Assembly: GCA_041395945.1 (NCBI GenBank)
Contig: JAWKZN010000003.1
Span: 372,001-436,000, forward strand
Length of the DNA: 64,000 bases
DNA from: Pseudomonadales bacterium
Lineage (GTDB): Bacteria; Pseudomonadota; Gammaproteobacteria; Pseudomonadales; Azotimanducaceae
Direction of reading: 5' to 3'
Both the position numbers and the translations under genes were made by a program. Under the pieces are notes generated by a model. That model did no database searches. It was not told where the DNA came from and saw nothing but the letters and a program-made list of their open reading frames with translations. Within the stretch, counting starts at the first letter, position 1; each line of letters opens with the position of its first letter. Positions 34,602-44,256 of this stretch are shown piece after piece.

Positions 34602-36935
34602 TCAGTCGCCGGCCGCGGCTGTTACCTGCGGTCGCGTGCAGGCGGTATCCAGCAGCTCGGGATAGTTCTTCCGGTACTCGCTCTGACACAGGGCGATGGT
34701 GCCTTTCACGGTTTCCACCACGAACGCACGGATGGCCTGGGCGTCTGCCTCGTTGAGGACACTGGCGAAGCTCGCCATGCCCTTGCCGGCGAAAGCGCCG
34801 CCGCGCACGATGGCGTCCCAGGACTCATGCACTGCGGCGGTGGAATAACGCAGATCGGCAACACCGCCGCCGCTCGCCGTCACTCCAGGCCCATGACAGA
34901 CCGCGCAGTAGTTGTGATAAAGCGCCTGCCCGTGGGCAACCTGCTCCGGGGTGGTGGTCATGGGCGGTGGCTCAGGGATGTCGATGAAGGCCACGTTCTG
35001 CTTCGGCAGTGCCCCCTTCGCCCCCAGTTTGAAGGCCAGAATGCGGCCTTCGGCAAGTCGGTTGTCCCGGTGCCGCGGTGCACCGGAGGCCAGTGCGAAA
35101 GCGCCACCCCAGCCTGCCACCACGGCGATGTACTGTTCGCCATCGACGCTGTAGCTGATCGGCGCGGCGATGATGCCGACCTCGGCGGGAAACGCCCAGA
35201 CCTTCTCGCCATTGTCTGCCCGGTAGGCGGTGAAATTGCCGTCGGAGAGACCCTGGAACAGCAGATTGCCCGCGGTGCTGAGCAGACCGCCGTTCCAGCT
35301 GGTGTCATGGGGTACACGCCATTTCTCGGTCTGGGTCACCGGATCCCAGGCCGCGAGGTGGCCTTTGACCTCCTGCAGTGCGGTGATCAGTTCATCCGGA
35401 TCTGCAGAAGGAATGGTCTGGGCGAAGTCGACGCCGGTATTCCAGGTTTCCGGGTTGTACTGGAAGGCGTTGTCCTGGGCATAGCTGAAGGAAAGATCCA
35501 GCGCCGGGATGTAGACAAGGCCAGTGTCCGGGCTGTAGGTCATCGGATGCCAGTTATGGCCGCCGTAGGGGGCGGGGCGGATCTTGCGGGCGTCGTTGGC
35601 GTAATGGGCGTCCGGGTTTTCCACCGGACGTCCGGTCTCCTGATCGATGTGGGTCGCCCAGGTTACGGGCACATAGGCTTCGGCGGAGAGGAATTCGCCG
35701 GTGGTGCGGTCGAGCACATAGAAGAAGCCGTTCTTCGGCGCCTGCATGATGACCTTGCGCAGTTTTCCTTCGATCTCGATGTCGGCGAGGATCATGTGCT
35801 GGGTGGCGGTGTAGTCCCAGGTGTCGCCCGGTGTGGTCTGGTAATGCCAGACCAGCTGACCGTTGTCCGGGTTCAACGCAACAATCGAGGACACATAGAG
35901 GTTGTCGCCGCCGCCCGGGGAGCGGATGTAGCGGTTCCAGGGTGCGCCATTGCCGACGCCGATGTAGAAGAGATTCAGCTCGGGATCGTAAGCCATGGAG
36001 TCCCACACCGTGCCGCCTCCGCCGACCTCCCACCACTTGCCGCCGCGCCAGGTGGCCGCGGCCACTTCCATGGCACGGGATTCGAAACCTTCCGCCGGGT
36101 TGCCGGGCACGGTGTAAAAGCGCCAGGCCTGGGCGCCGGTTGCGGTGTCGTAGGCCGTAACATAACCGCGCACGCCGTACTCGGCGCCGCCATTACCGAT
36201 GATGACCTTGTCTTTGACGATGCGCGGTGCGCCGGTGATGGTGTAGGCACGCTCCGGATCCGTGGTCTGTACTTCCCAGTCGAGTCTGCCAGTGGCGGCA
36301 TCCAGGGCGATCAGACGGCCGTCGAGGGTGCCGGAGTAGACGCGGCCCTTCCACACGGCGGCACCCCGGTTGACCACATCACAGCAGGCGAACTTGCCCC
36401 ACTCCCGGGGCACCTGGGGATCGTAAGACCAGAGCAGCTCGCCGGTTTTGGCATCGTGGGCCCATACCACCGACCAGGAACCGGTGGAAAACATGATGCC
36501 GTCCACCACGATCGGCGTGGCTTCGAGACCGCGGATGGTGCCGGTGTCCCAGGACCAGGCGAGGCCGAGGTCGGCAACGGTTTCGGTATTGATCTGATCC
36601 AGCGGGCTGAAACGCTGTTCGTCGTAAGTGCGGCCGTGGGATAGCCAGTTGCCCGGCTCCGCGGCGGCGGCGATGCGCCGGCCATCGAGACTGGCGGTGG
36701 CGGCTCTGATGGCGGTGGCGCGTGCTGAGTCAACGCCGGCTGCCGGGGTATCGCTGGTGGTGGCAGCAGGGGCGACGGTGCCGGTGGCTGGCGGTTCGGC
36801 CGTGTCCTGCCCGCAGGCGGTGAGCAGACCGAGCGTTACCGCGGCGGCGGTGCGCCAGGTGGCGGTCCGCCAGATGGCGGCGTGTGAGGATATGGTGGCC
36901 TGTAGAACGGCCGGATGAAAATGATTGATCAACAT
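34602..36935 (-). CDS. PQQ-dependent dehydrogenase with C-terminal cytochrome c (quinohemoprotein type)
   Basis: A periplasmic alcohol-type dehydrogenase. The 777-residue protein has a lipoprotein-like N-terminus (LLTACGQD), an eight-bladed propeller with tryptophan-docking repeats, and the vicinal disulfide motif FACCDVVNRG that stacks on PQQ. A C-terminal cytochrome c domain with CAVCHG near residue 670 follows. This combination marks type II quinohemoprotein alcohol dehydrogenases, which pass electrons to cytochrome c or the oxidase. Substrate is unknown. It stands alone, with no PQQ biosynthesis genes in the window. Confidence 0.9.
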   Translation of the reverse strand: MLINHFHPAVLQATISSHAAIWRTATWRTAAAVTLGLLTACGQDTAEPPATGTVAPAATTSDTPAAGVDSARATAIRAATASLDGRRIAAAAEPGNWLSHGRTYDEQRFSPLDQINTETVADLGLAWSWDTGTIRGLEATPIVVDGIMFSTGSWSVVWAHDAKTGELLWSYDPQVPREWGKFACCDVVNRGAAVWKGRVYSGTLDGRLIALDAATGRLDWEVQTTDPERAYTITGAPRIVKDKVIIGNGGAEYGVRGYVTAYDTATGAQAWRFYTVPGNPAEGFESRAMEVAAATWRGGKWWEVGGGGTVWDSMAYDPELNLFYIGVGNGAPWNRYIRSPGGGDNLYVSSIVALNPDNGQLVWHYQTTPGDTWDYTATQHMILADIEIEGKLRKVIMQAPKNGFFYVLDRTTGEFLSAEAYVPVTWATHIDQETGRPVENPDAHYANDARKIRPAPYGGHNWHPMTYSPDTGLVYIPALDLSFSYAQDNAFQYNPETWNTGVDFAQTIPSADPDELITALQEVKGHLAAWDPVTQTEKWRVPHDTSWNGGLLSTAGNLLFQGLSDGNFTAYRADNGEKVWAFPAEVGIIAAPISYSVDGEQYIAVVAGWGGAFALASGAPRHRDNRLAEGRILAFKLGAKGALPKQNVAFIDIPEPPPMTTTPEQVAHGQALYHNYCAVCHGPGVTASGGGVADLRYSTAAVHESWDAIVRGGAFAGKGMASFASVLNEADAQAIRAFVVETVKGTIALCQSEYRKNYPELLDTACTRPQVTAAAGD

Positions 36936-37016
36936 GAAATTCCCCCCAGGATGTGAGCGGGGAGTTTACCGGAAAACTCCCCGGTCACGCGCCACGACGC
37001 CGGGGTGGACCAGGGC

Positions 37017-37045
37017 TTATAGACCCGGCAAGCCTGGACTATGAT
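37017..37045 (+). promoter_or_regulatory. Candidate sigma70 promoter for aceE
   Basis: TTATAG at 37017-37022 and TATGAT at 37040-37045 with a 17-base spacer, about 30 bases before the aceE start. No other good pair is seen in this intergenic region. Confidence 0.4.
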
Positions 37046-37076
37046 CGTGCCTGACCTGAGAGATTAGAGAATCCGC

Positions 37077-39743
37077 TTGGCTGAATCCCGACAGGAGACC
37101 GCGCCCGATACTGAATGGCAGCTCGAAACCCAGGAATGGATCGAGGCGCTCGATGACGTGCTGGCCGGTCGCGGCCCGGACGGCGCCCGGGAGCTGCTGC
37201 GTAAACTGCAGTCACACCTGAGCCACAAGGGGCTCACCCTGACCGATGCGGCACTCAACACCCCCTACAAGAACACCATCGATCTGCGCGATCAGCCGGC
37301 CTATCCGGGCAACGTGGAACTGGAAACCTGCATCGGCAACATCATCCGCTGGAATGCGGTGGCGATGGTGCTGAAAGCCTACGACAGCGGCTCCGGTGTG
37401 GGCGGTCACATCGCCACCTATCTGTCCGCGGCGACCATGATGGAAGTCGGCTTCAATCATGTCTTCCGTGCCCGCACCACCGACTACGGCGGCGATCAGG
37501 TACATTTCCAGGCCCACACCGCCCCCGGTGTGTACGCCCGGGCCTTTCTCGAAGGTCGACTCAGTGAGCAGCAGCTGCTGAATTTCCGGCGCGAACTCGG
37601 CGCCGGCGGCGGCCTGCCCTCCTACCCGCATCCGCGACGGCTGCCCTGGTTGTGGCAGATGCCCACGGCCAGCATGGGGCTGTCGACACCGAGTGCCATC
37701 TATCAGGCGCGTTTCGCCAAGTATCTGGAGAGCCGGGGTCTGAAGCCGAAGAACGGGGGCAAGATCTGGACTTTCATCGGCGACGGCGAGGCGGACGAAC
37801 CGGAGGTGCTCGGCACCATCAACATCGCCAGCAGAGAAGCGCTCGACAACCTGGTGCTGGTGGTCAACTGCAACCTGCAGCGTCTCGATGGGCCCGTGCG
37901 CGGCAACGGCAAGATCATTCAGGAGCTCGAGCGCTCATTCCGAGGTGCGGACTGGCATGTGATCAAGGTGATCTGGGGTGGCGGCTGGGATCCGATTCTG
38001 GCGCGGGACGAACACGGGGTGCTGCAGGCGCGCATGGAGCAGGCGGTGGACGGCGACTATCAGATGTACACCGTCTCCTCCGGCGACTTCGTGCGCGAAC
38101 ACTGGGTGGAAACCGCCCCGGAACTGCGCGAGCTGATGAAAACGCTGACCGATGAGGAAGTGCGTTCGATCAAGCGCGGCGGTCAGGACCACCAGAAAAT
38201 CTATGCCGCTTTCGAACAGGCCGCCCGGGTCAGCGGCAAACCCTGTGTGGTGCTGCTGAAGACGGTGAAGGGCGACGGCCTCGGACCCGGCACCGAAGGC
38301 AGCAACACGGTGCATCAGAAAAAACAGCTCAGTCCCGAGGAGCGGCGCGATCTTGCCCGGCGCTTCGACATCCCCCTCGAGGAAGCAGCGATTGCCCGGG
38401 CAGACTTCTACCGACCCGATGAGAACTCGAAAGAACTGCGCTATCTGCTCAGCCGACGGGAAGCTCTGGGTGGTTTTCTGCCCCGCCGTGAGGTGGCCTG
38501 TCTGCACATCGAACCGCCGCCGATAGAACTGTTTGCCGACATGCTCAAGGGCAGCGAGCGGGAAGTCTCGACCACCATGGTGGTGGTGCGCCTGCTCTCG
38601 AAACTGCTGCGGGACAAAACCCTCGGTCGCTACATCGTGCCCATAGTGCCGGATGAGGCGCGCACCTTCGGCATGGACGGACTGTTTCCCCAGGCGGGCA
38701 TCTACTCGCCCGCCGGACAGCAGTACCGACCGGTCGATGCAGGCAGCATCGCCCCCTACCGGGAGGCGGAAGACGGACAGATCCTCCAGGAAGGCATCTG
38801 CGAAACCGGCGCGATGGCGTCGTTTCTCGCGGCGGGTACGGCCTATGCCAATCACGGTCTGCCGATGATTCCGTTCTACATCTTCTACTCGATGTTCGGT
38901 TTCCAGCGGGTCGGCGACATGATCTGGGCCTGCGGCGACATGATGTGCAAGGGCTTCCTGCTCGGCGGCACTTCCGGCCGCACCACCCTCAATGGGGAAG
39001 GTGTGCAGCATCAGGACGGTCACTCCCATCTGGTGGCGAGCACCATCCCGAATCTGAAAAGCTACGATCCCGCGTTCGCCTTCGAGATCGCCTACATCGT
39101 GCGCGACGGTATCCGGCGCATGTATACCGACCTCGAAGATGTCTTCTATTACGTCACCGTCACCAACCAGAACAATTCGATGCCGCCGGCTCCGGAAGGG
39201 GTGGAAGAGGACCTGCTGGCCGGCATGTACTGTTTCGAGCGGGAGAGTGGCGCCACCGTGAATCTCTTCGGCAGCGGCGCCATCATGCAGGAGGTGCTGG
39301 CTGCGGCAAAACTGCTGCGCACACTCGACAAGCGGGTCAACGTATGGAGTGTGACCAGCTACAACGAGCTGACCCGGGATGGCCTGGCCTGCGAACGCGC
39401 ACAGCTGCTGAGCATGGGGGGCGATGAGCGCAGCCCGAAAGTGGCGCGTCTGCTGGCCGGTGAAGACGGCGTGTTTGTCGCCGCGTCGGACTACATGAAG
39501 GCGCTGCCGCTGTCGATCGCACGCTGGGTGCCGGGCCCTTACACGGTTCTCGGCACGGACGGCTTCGGTCTGTCCGAGGACCGGCACGTGCTGCGCGACT
39601 ACTTCGAAGTGTCTGCCCAGTGGATCGCGTTCGCCGCCCTGTCAACCCTCGCCCGGCACAACCGGGAGCCGCAGGGCCTGGCGCAGGATTTTGCCCGCGC
39701 CCAGGGACTGGATCTCAACAAAGGAGACCCCTTTCTGGGATGA
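37077..39743 (+). CDS. aceE: Pyruvate dehydrogenase E1 component (homodimeric)
   Basis: Thiamine-diphosphate enzyme that decarboxylates pyruvate and passes the acetyl group to E2. The 888-residue length is the gammaproteobacterial homodimeric form. Visible are GGHIATYLSAA, the ThDP motif GDGEADEPEVLG ... VVNCNLQ, and the C-terminal transketolase region. The start is TTG at 37077. The usual partner aceF is not downstream; instead a sulfotransferase overlaps its stop by ATGA, so E2 must be encoded elsewhere. Confidence 0.97.
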   Translation: MAESRQETAPDTEWQLETQEWIEALDDVLAGRGPDGARELLRKLQSHLSHKGLTLTDAALNTPYKNTIDLRDQPAYPGNVELETCIGNIIRWNAVAMVLKAYDSGSGVGGHIATYLSAATMMEVGFNHVFRARTTDYGGDQVHFQAHTAPGVYARAFLEGRLSEQQLLNFRRELGAGGGLPSYPHPRRLPWLWQMPTASMGLSTPSAIYQARFAKYLESRGLKPKNGGKIWTFIGDGEADEPEVLGTINIASREALDNLVLVVNCNLQRLDGPVRGNGKIIQELERSFRGADWHVIKVIWGGGWDPILARDEHGVLQARMEQAVDGDYQMYTVSSGDFVREHWVETAPELRELMKTLTDEEVRSIKRGGQDHQKIYAAFEQAARVSGKPCVVLLKTVKGDGLGPGTEGSNTVHQKKQLSPEERRDLARRFDIPLEEAAIARADFYRPDENSKELRYLLSRREALGGFLPRREVACLHIEPPPIELFADMLKGSEREVSTTMVVVRLLSKLLRDKTLGRYIVPIVPDEARTFGMDGLFPQAGIYSPAGQQYRPVDAGSIAPYREAEDGQILQEGICETGAMASFLAAGTAYANHGLPMIPFYIFYSMFGFQRVGDMIWACGDMMCKGFLLGGTSGRTTLNGEGVQHQDGHSHLVASTIPNLKSYDPAFAFEIAYIVRDGIRRMYTDLEDVFYYVTVTNQNNSMPPAPEGVEEDLLAGMYCFERESGATVNLFGSGAIMQEVLAAAKLLRTLDKRVNVWSVTSYNELTRDGLACERAQLLSMGGDERSPKVARLLAGEDGVFVAASDYMKALPLSIARWVPGPYTVLGTDGFGLSEDRHVLRDYFEVSAQWIAFAALSTLARHNREPQGLAQDFARAQGLDLNKGDPFLG

Positions 39744-40573
39744 GTGCGCACGCACAGGCCGGAAGATCAGTCCCAGGCAGCGACGCAGCGCAGACCTGCC
39801 GCCGGGTGCATGTGGTGGGCTGCCATCGCAGTGGCACCACCCTGATGATGGAGCTGCTCTGGTATGCCTACCCGTTCAGCGGACGCAGGGCGCATGAAGA
39901 AAGCGTCTTCAATCCGGCTCCGCAGGACGCACCCCTGTATCTGAGCAAGAAGCCGCCGGATACCACGCGCCTGCGCAAAGTGTTTCTCGCCGATGAGCGA
40001 CTGCATGTCATCGCCCTGCAGAGAGATCCGCGCTCGGTGATCAGCAGCATCCACCCGGACAGACCCGGTGTGTATTTCTCGAGCTTCCGGCGCTGGCGGG
40101 ACTATGCGGCGGCCATCGATACCCTCATCGACCACCCGCGGTTTCTGATGGTGCGTTATGAGGATCTGCTGCGGGAGCCTGCGGCCGTGCAGGCGCGGAT
40201 CGAAGCGCGCTTTGCGTTTCTGCAGCCGCGGCGCGCCTTCGCGCAGTATCCGGAAGGCGCGGAAGTGCCGGAGAATGCCAGCGTGTCCATGCTCGGCGCG
40301 CGCCCCTTCGACACCACCCGCATCGACGGCTGGCGCGAGCATCTGCCGCGCATCCAGGGGGCACTGGCACAACACCCGGACCTCGCCGACGCTCTCATCC
40401 GCTACGGATACGAAAGCGACCGGTCATGGCAGGCGGCGCTGGACGGCGTTGCCCCCTATACTCAGTCGTACAAGGAAGAGGCACCCGCGCTGCCGCGGCG
40501 CTTCGAGGCAAACCTGCGCTACTGGTGGAAAACCCGGCGCTACCTCGCCCGTCTGCACGGATCCTCTGGCTGA
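39740..40573 (+). CDS. Sulfotransferase family protein
   Basis: A 277-residue PAPS-dependent sulfotransferase candidate. The 5'-phosphosulfate loop is GCHRSGTTLM near residue 30, and the 3'-phosphate site is RDPRSVISS near residue 101. The C-terminal half has a YEDLL motif typical of the sulfotransferase 3 group. Its ATG overlaps the aceE stop (ATGA), suggesting co-translation with a central-metabolism enzyme, which is unusual. Acceptor is unknown. Confidence 0.85.
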   Translation: MSAHAQAGRSVPGSDAAQTCRRVHVVGCHRSGTTLMMELLWYAYPFSGRRAHEESVFNPAPQDAPLYLSKKPPDTTRLRKVFLADERLHVIALQRDPRSVISSIHPDRPGVYFSSFRRWRDYAAAIDTLIDHPRFLMVRYEDLLREPAAVQARIEARFAFLQPRRAFAQYPEGAEVPENASVSMLGARPFDTTRIDGWREHLPRIQGALAQHPDLADALIRYGYESDRSWQAALDGVAPYTQSYKEEAPALPRRFEANLRYWWKTRRYLARLHGSSG

Positions 40574-40655
40574 CATGAGAACGGGTTAACGATATGGGAG
40601 GCGATAAGTTACGACAATCAGGCATTGGCCGATTGACTGTTAATGCGCCAGTTAC

Positions 40656-41324
40656 ATGGATTTGAAATTCAACCAGTTCGAGATACTGACCGGTGCGGGC
40701 GCGTTTCTGCTGTGCCTGCTGTTTGTGTGTATCTTCGCCGAAGCTTCCGACATCGAAACCGAACTCGGTACCGCGGTCAGCGAGCAGGTGAGCCGGGAAA
40801 ATCTCTTCTGGGCCAGTGTCGAACCCCGGGGTCAGGCCATACGTCTCACCGGTGCAGCCCCCGACTACCAGGCCAAGAAGCGGGCGGGTGAAATCGCTGC
40901 GGCAGTGACCGGGGTAATCGAAGTGGACAACGCCATCGCCATCATCGGAGAAGCCGGAACCTGTCAGCAGGAACTGGATACCTATCTGGCCCGGGAAGAA
41001 GTGACCTTCAAGAACGGCAGCGCGGATGTCGCCGAATCCAGCTTCCCGCTCCTGGGTATGCTGGCCAGCATCGCGCGCAACTGTGATACCAGACTGGAGA
41101 TCGCCGGACACACGGATTCGGTGGGCGATGCCGACGTGAATCTGAAACTCAGCCAGCGCCGCGCAGACGCGGTGCGCAAGCATCTGGTGCAGCGCGGTGT
41201 GCACCCTGAGCAGCTCGAAGCCAGAGGCTACGGCGAAAGCCAGCCCATCGCCGACAACGAATCCGAATCCGGCCGCAAAACCAACCGCCGCATCGAGTTC
41301 CGGGTGATCGGAGACACCGCGTGA
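40656..41324 (+). CDS. OmpA-family protein with N-terminal membrane anchor
   Basis: A 222-residue protein with one N-terminal helix (about 12-28), a BON-like segment (about 35-95; RLTGAAPDYQAKKRAGEIA) and a C-terminal OmpA peptidoglycan-binding domain. The latter has the key residues in AGHTDSVGD, LSQRRADAVRKHL and NRRIEFRV. It probably tethers an inner-membrane assembly to peptidoglycan. It overlaps the coiled-coil gene by 4 bases, indicating joint function. Confidence 0.88.
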   Translation: MDLKFNQFEILTGAGAFLLCLLFVCIFAEASDIETELGTAVSEQVSRENLFWASVEPRGQAIRLTGAAPDYQAKKRAGEIAAAVTGVIEVDNAIAIIGEAGTCQQELDTYLAREEVTFKNGSADVAESSFPLLGMLASIARNCDTRLEIAGHTDSVGDADVNLKLSQRRADAVRKHLVQRGVHPEQLEARGYGESQPIADNESESGRKTNRRIEFRVIGDTA

Positions 41325-42205
41325 TCTACCTGATCATGAAAATTTTTCTCTACCTGCTGCTGGCCATGGCGGCCGGTGGCGGCGCGGGCTGGCTGCTGAG
41401 AAACTTAAGCGCCATGAAGCGGGAGGAAGCGCTGAACCGTGCGTTGAGCGAAGCCCGGGCGCGGGTACCCCAGTTCGAAGCCCAGCTGCGCGCCCGGGAA
41501 GATCAGGGCAAACGCACCCGGGATGAGATGGCCACCAAGGAGCGGGTGATCGCCGAGCTCATGGAGGAAATCAAGGCCAAGGAAGACACGCTGCGGGAGC
41601 GGGATCTGCAGCTGAAGAAACTGGCCACGGTCAGACTTCCGGACAACGACGCGGAACTCGCACAGCCGCCCTTGCCACCGAGAGCGGTGGACGATCTGAC
41701 CGCGGGTGACATCCTGCCGGCAGACAATCTCGACTACGCTGCCGTGTCGGATCCGTCCGAAACGCTTCCCTCCCCTGCCGATCCGGCGGAGCAGGGCGAG
41801 TCCCGGGAAACGGTACAGCGCCTGCGCGAACGTATCTCCACCCTCGAGCAGGCACTGCATGAGGCAAGAACCACGGCCGCAGACGCGGTCGCGGAAGCTG
41901 CAGCGGCCGAAGCCGAGGTGGTGAACCTCAAAGCGGAACTTGCGAAGGTGTCGGTGAGGCACTCGGCCGGTGTTGACAGAGCTGCCAACACAGCACAGGC
42001 AGCCTCAGTGAATACCTCCGACCTGGAGGCGCGGCTGCGGCAGAAGGCCGAGGATTTCGAGCGCCTGAGCCGGAATCTCGAAACCGAGAAGCGCAAGGTC
42101 ACCGAACTCGAACGGGAACGCGAACTGCAGAACAAGTCGCTGCAGGTGCTGCATCAGCAGCTCGAACTCGAGCGTGAGCGGGGTGCCCGCGCGGCCAGCG
42201 GCTGA
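41321..42205 (+). CDS. Inner-membrane coiled-coil protein
   Basis: A 294-residue protein with one N-terminal membrane helix (about 5-26), then almost continuous heptad-rich, charged helix from 32 to 100 and from 165 to 290. A Pro/Asp-rich linker separates the two helical stretches. No family is recognised. The GTG start overlaps the OmpA-like gene as GTGA, so the two likely act together at the inner membrane and cell wall. Confidence 0.8.
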   Translation: MIYLIMKIFLYLLLAMAAGGGAGWLLRNLSAMKREEALNRALSEARARVPQFEAQLRAREDQGKRTRDEMATKERVIAELMEEIKAKEDTLRERDLQLKKLATVRLPDNDAELAQPPLPPRAVDDLTAGDILPADNLDYAAVSDPSETLPSPADPAEQGESRETVQRLRERISTLEQALHEARTTAADAVAEAAAAEAEVVNLKAELAKVSVRHSAGVDRAANTAQAASVNTSDLEARLRQKAEDFERLSRNLETEKRKVTELERERELQNKSLQVLHQQLELERERGARAASG

Positions 42206-42233
42206 TCGCTCAGGGGATTGTCTCCCCCTCCCC

Positions 42234-43460
42234 TTACGCCTCCCCCTCCAGCTCCCGGATCAGCGGGCGCGCAGTCCACACCAGCGCAATCACTGCCAGA
42301 TAGATGGCACCGCCGAGTACGAGCGCCTGGGCCGCACCGATGCTCTGCACCAGGGAACCGAGAAACAGTCCGCCCAGGGGTACGAAGGAATAGCCCATGG
42401 TGTGGATGCCCATGACCCGGCCGCGCAGGCTGTCCGGAACCCGCAGCTGCATGACCGTCATGGAGCTGATCTGAAACACACTGCCGAAACCGGCGGCGAG
42501 AAATGCGCAGATCAGCGCGGTGACAAAACTCTGCCAGCCGGTCGCCGCTGCGAAGGCGAACAGTGCCAGCACCGAAAGAGCCGCGCTGCCGAGCATCACC
42601 CGCCCGAAGTTGCGCGTCTGTTCGACACCGCCGATGAGCAGTGTGCCGACCACGGAACCGAGACCGCCCGCCGACAGCAGCAGGCCGTAGCCGCGCTCAT
42701 CGGATCCCAGCAGGTCGGCAAACACGGGCATGATCTGCACGTAGCTCAATGCGAAGAACATGCCGACAAAGGTGAGGCCGAGCAGGGTGCGAAACAGTTC
42801 CTCCTGCCAGATGAAGCGCACACCTTCGCGCAGCTGTTCCAGGGGCGAGACGGTCGCGACGGGTGCGACCTGGATGCGGATGCTGCCCATCACACAGAAC
42901 ATCACGAAAAAGCCCACAGCGCTGGCCGCAAAGATCGGCCAGGTGTCCCGGGCAGCCGCGATCACGATGCCACCCAGCGCGGGCATGGCCATGCGCGTGG
43001 ACTGCCAGATGAACGCGTTGAGGGCGACCGCGCTCATGAAGGCACTGCGCTCGAGCAGCATGGGGAAGATCGAAGCCCGGGCCGGCCAGTCGAGACCGCT
43101 GATCAGCGACACCCCGGCGGCGATCGCCAGCACATGCCAGACCTCGACCTGACCCGAGTAGTCGAGCCAGGCCAGGATCGTCAGCAGTACGGTGGTGATC
43201 AGCGAGGTGGTCATGAGGATGCGGCGCCGGTCGAAGCGATCGGCGATGACACCGCCGAGCAGCGTCATCAGAATGTTCGGCAGGGCGGCGGCGGCGCCCA
43301 GCACCCCCAGCTGCAGGGCAGAGCCGGAGAGTTCGAAAATCAGCCAGCCCTGACCCAGGGTCACCAGCTGGGTCGCGCCCACTGAGGCGAAGGAAGCCAG
43401 CCAGTAGCGGCGAAAAAGGGGAAACGCGAGCGCCGGATAGCGCCCGGTAATGAGGTTCAC
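42234..43460 (-). CDS. MFS transporter (enterobactin-exporter-like MFS_3 family)
   Basis: A 408-residue membrane protein with twelve predicted helices and the loop motif GGVIADRFDRRRIL between helices 2 and 3. A second copy-like loop RVPDSLRGRVMG precedes the eighth to tenth helices, as in EntS-type exporters. The start is taken as GTG at 43460 because GGAGAG lies 5 bases upstream; the frame continues further but without a ribosome site. The substrate cannot be told. Confidence 0.88.
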   Translation of the reverse strand: MNLITGRYPALAFPLFRRYWLASFASVGATQLVTLGQGWLIFELSGSALQLGVLGAAAALPNILMTLLGGVIADRFDRRRILMTTSLITTVLLTILAWLDYSGQVEVWHVLAIAAGVSLISGLDWPARASIFPMLLERSAFMSAVALNAFIWQSTRMAMPALGGIVIAAARDTWPIFAASAVGFFVMFCVMGSIRIQVAPVATVSPLEQLREGVRFIWQEELFRTLLGLTFVGMFFALSYVQIMPVFADLLGSDERGYGLLLSAGGLGSVVGTLLIGGVEQTRNFGRVMLGSAALSVLALFAFAAATGWQSFVTALICAFLAAGFGSVFQISSMTVMQLRVPDSLRGRVMGIHTMGYSFVPLGGLFLGSLVQSIGAAQALVLGGAIYLAVIALVWTARPLIRELEGEA

Positions 43461-43533
43461 TGCACTCTCCTCGACCGCTGTGTGTAGTATGCCCGGGTTG
43501 TCAGCCGACATGCACCGATCAGCGACCGTCCCG

Positions 43534-44256
43534 ATGAGATTTGAAAGCAAAGCACAGGCCCGGCGCCACGTGTGGGATCTGCTCGAAGCGGAGCAGTTCG
43601 CGCAATCGCCGCTGCCCGCGCACGGCCGCATTCCGAACTTCGTCGGAGCAGAGGAAGCGGCTGCACGACTGTTCGAACAGTCACCCTGGCGCGAAGCGGT
43701 CACGCTGAAGATCAATCCGGATTCACCTCAGCGCGCTGTGCGGCTTATGGCGCTCGCTCGCGGGGTGCGGGTTTATGTCCCTACGCCGCGACTGACAGAC
43801 GGCTTCCATCTCCTCGATCCGCAGCGCATCCCGGCCCACGCCTTCGACGCCGCGGCCACCCTGCAGAGCATGAGGGAGCATTCGATCCTGGTACCGCTGC
43901 GCGAGCTGCCGGCGTTCGATGCCATCGTCACCGGCTGTGTTGCGGTGACCGCATCCGGCAAGCGCTGCGGCAAGGGCGCCGGCTACAGCGACATTGAATT
44001 CGGCATTCTGCGGGAGCTGGGTTTCGATGCGGTGCCGGTGGCCACGACCGTGCACGAGGCCCAGATCGTGGCGGACTTTCCGGTGGAGAGCAACGACCTG
44101 CCGCTGACGCTGATCTGCACGCCCCAGCGCAGTCTGTTTGTGGCGAATCCGATGGCTGCACCCGGCGGGGTGGAATGGGAGCGGCTGAGTGCGGCGGATA
44201 TCGAGCGGATGCCGCTGCTGGCCGAACTGCGTGCACTCAAGGAGGAAGCGCGATGA
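43534..44256 (+). CDS. 5-formyltetrahydrofolate cyclo-ligase family protein
   Basis: A 240-residue protein of the MTHFS fold. The signature GKGAGYSDIEFGIL near residue 150 corresponds to the GxGxGYYDR ATP/folate loop, here with Ser-Asp-Ile in place of Tyr-Asp-Arg. That places it with the divergent MTHFS-domain group rather than true YgfA. The N-terminal basic region binding ATP phosphate is less clear. ATG 43534 is the likeliest start; 43510 is possible. It overlaps the phosphodiesterase gene by ATGA. Confidence 0.75.
   Translation: MRFESKAQARRHVWDLLEAEQFAQSPLPAHGRIPNFVGAEEAAARLFEQSPWREAVTLKINPDSPQRAVRLMALARGVRVYVPTPRLTDGFHLLDPQRIPAHAFDAAATLQSMREHSILVPLRELPAFDAIVTGCVAVTASGKRCGKGAGYSDIEFGILRELGFDAVPVATTVHEAQIVADFPVESNDLPLTLICTPQRSLFVANPMAAPGGVEWERLSAADIERMPLLAELRALKEEAR

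Noticed and set aside
34302..36644. 780-codon plus-strand frame opposite the PQQ dehydrogenase
   Set aside because: Antisense to a gene with clear signal, CC disulfide motif and heme site; the frame also starts in the repeat elements.
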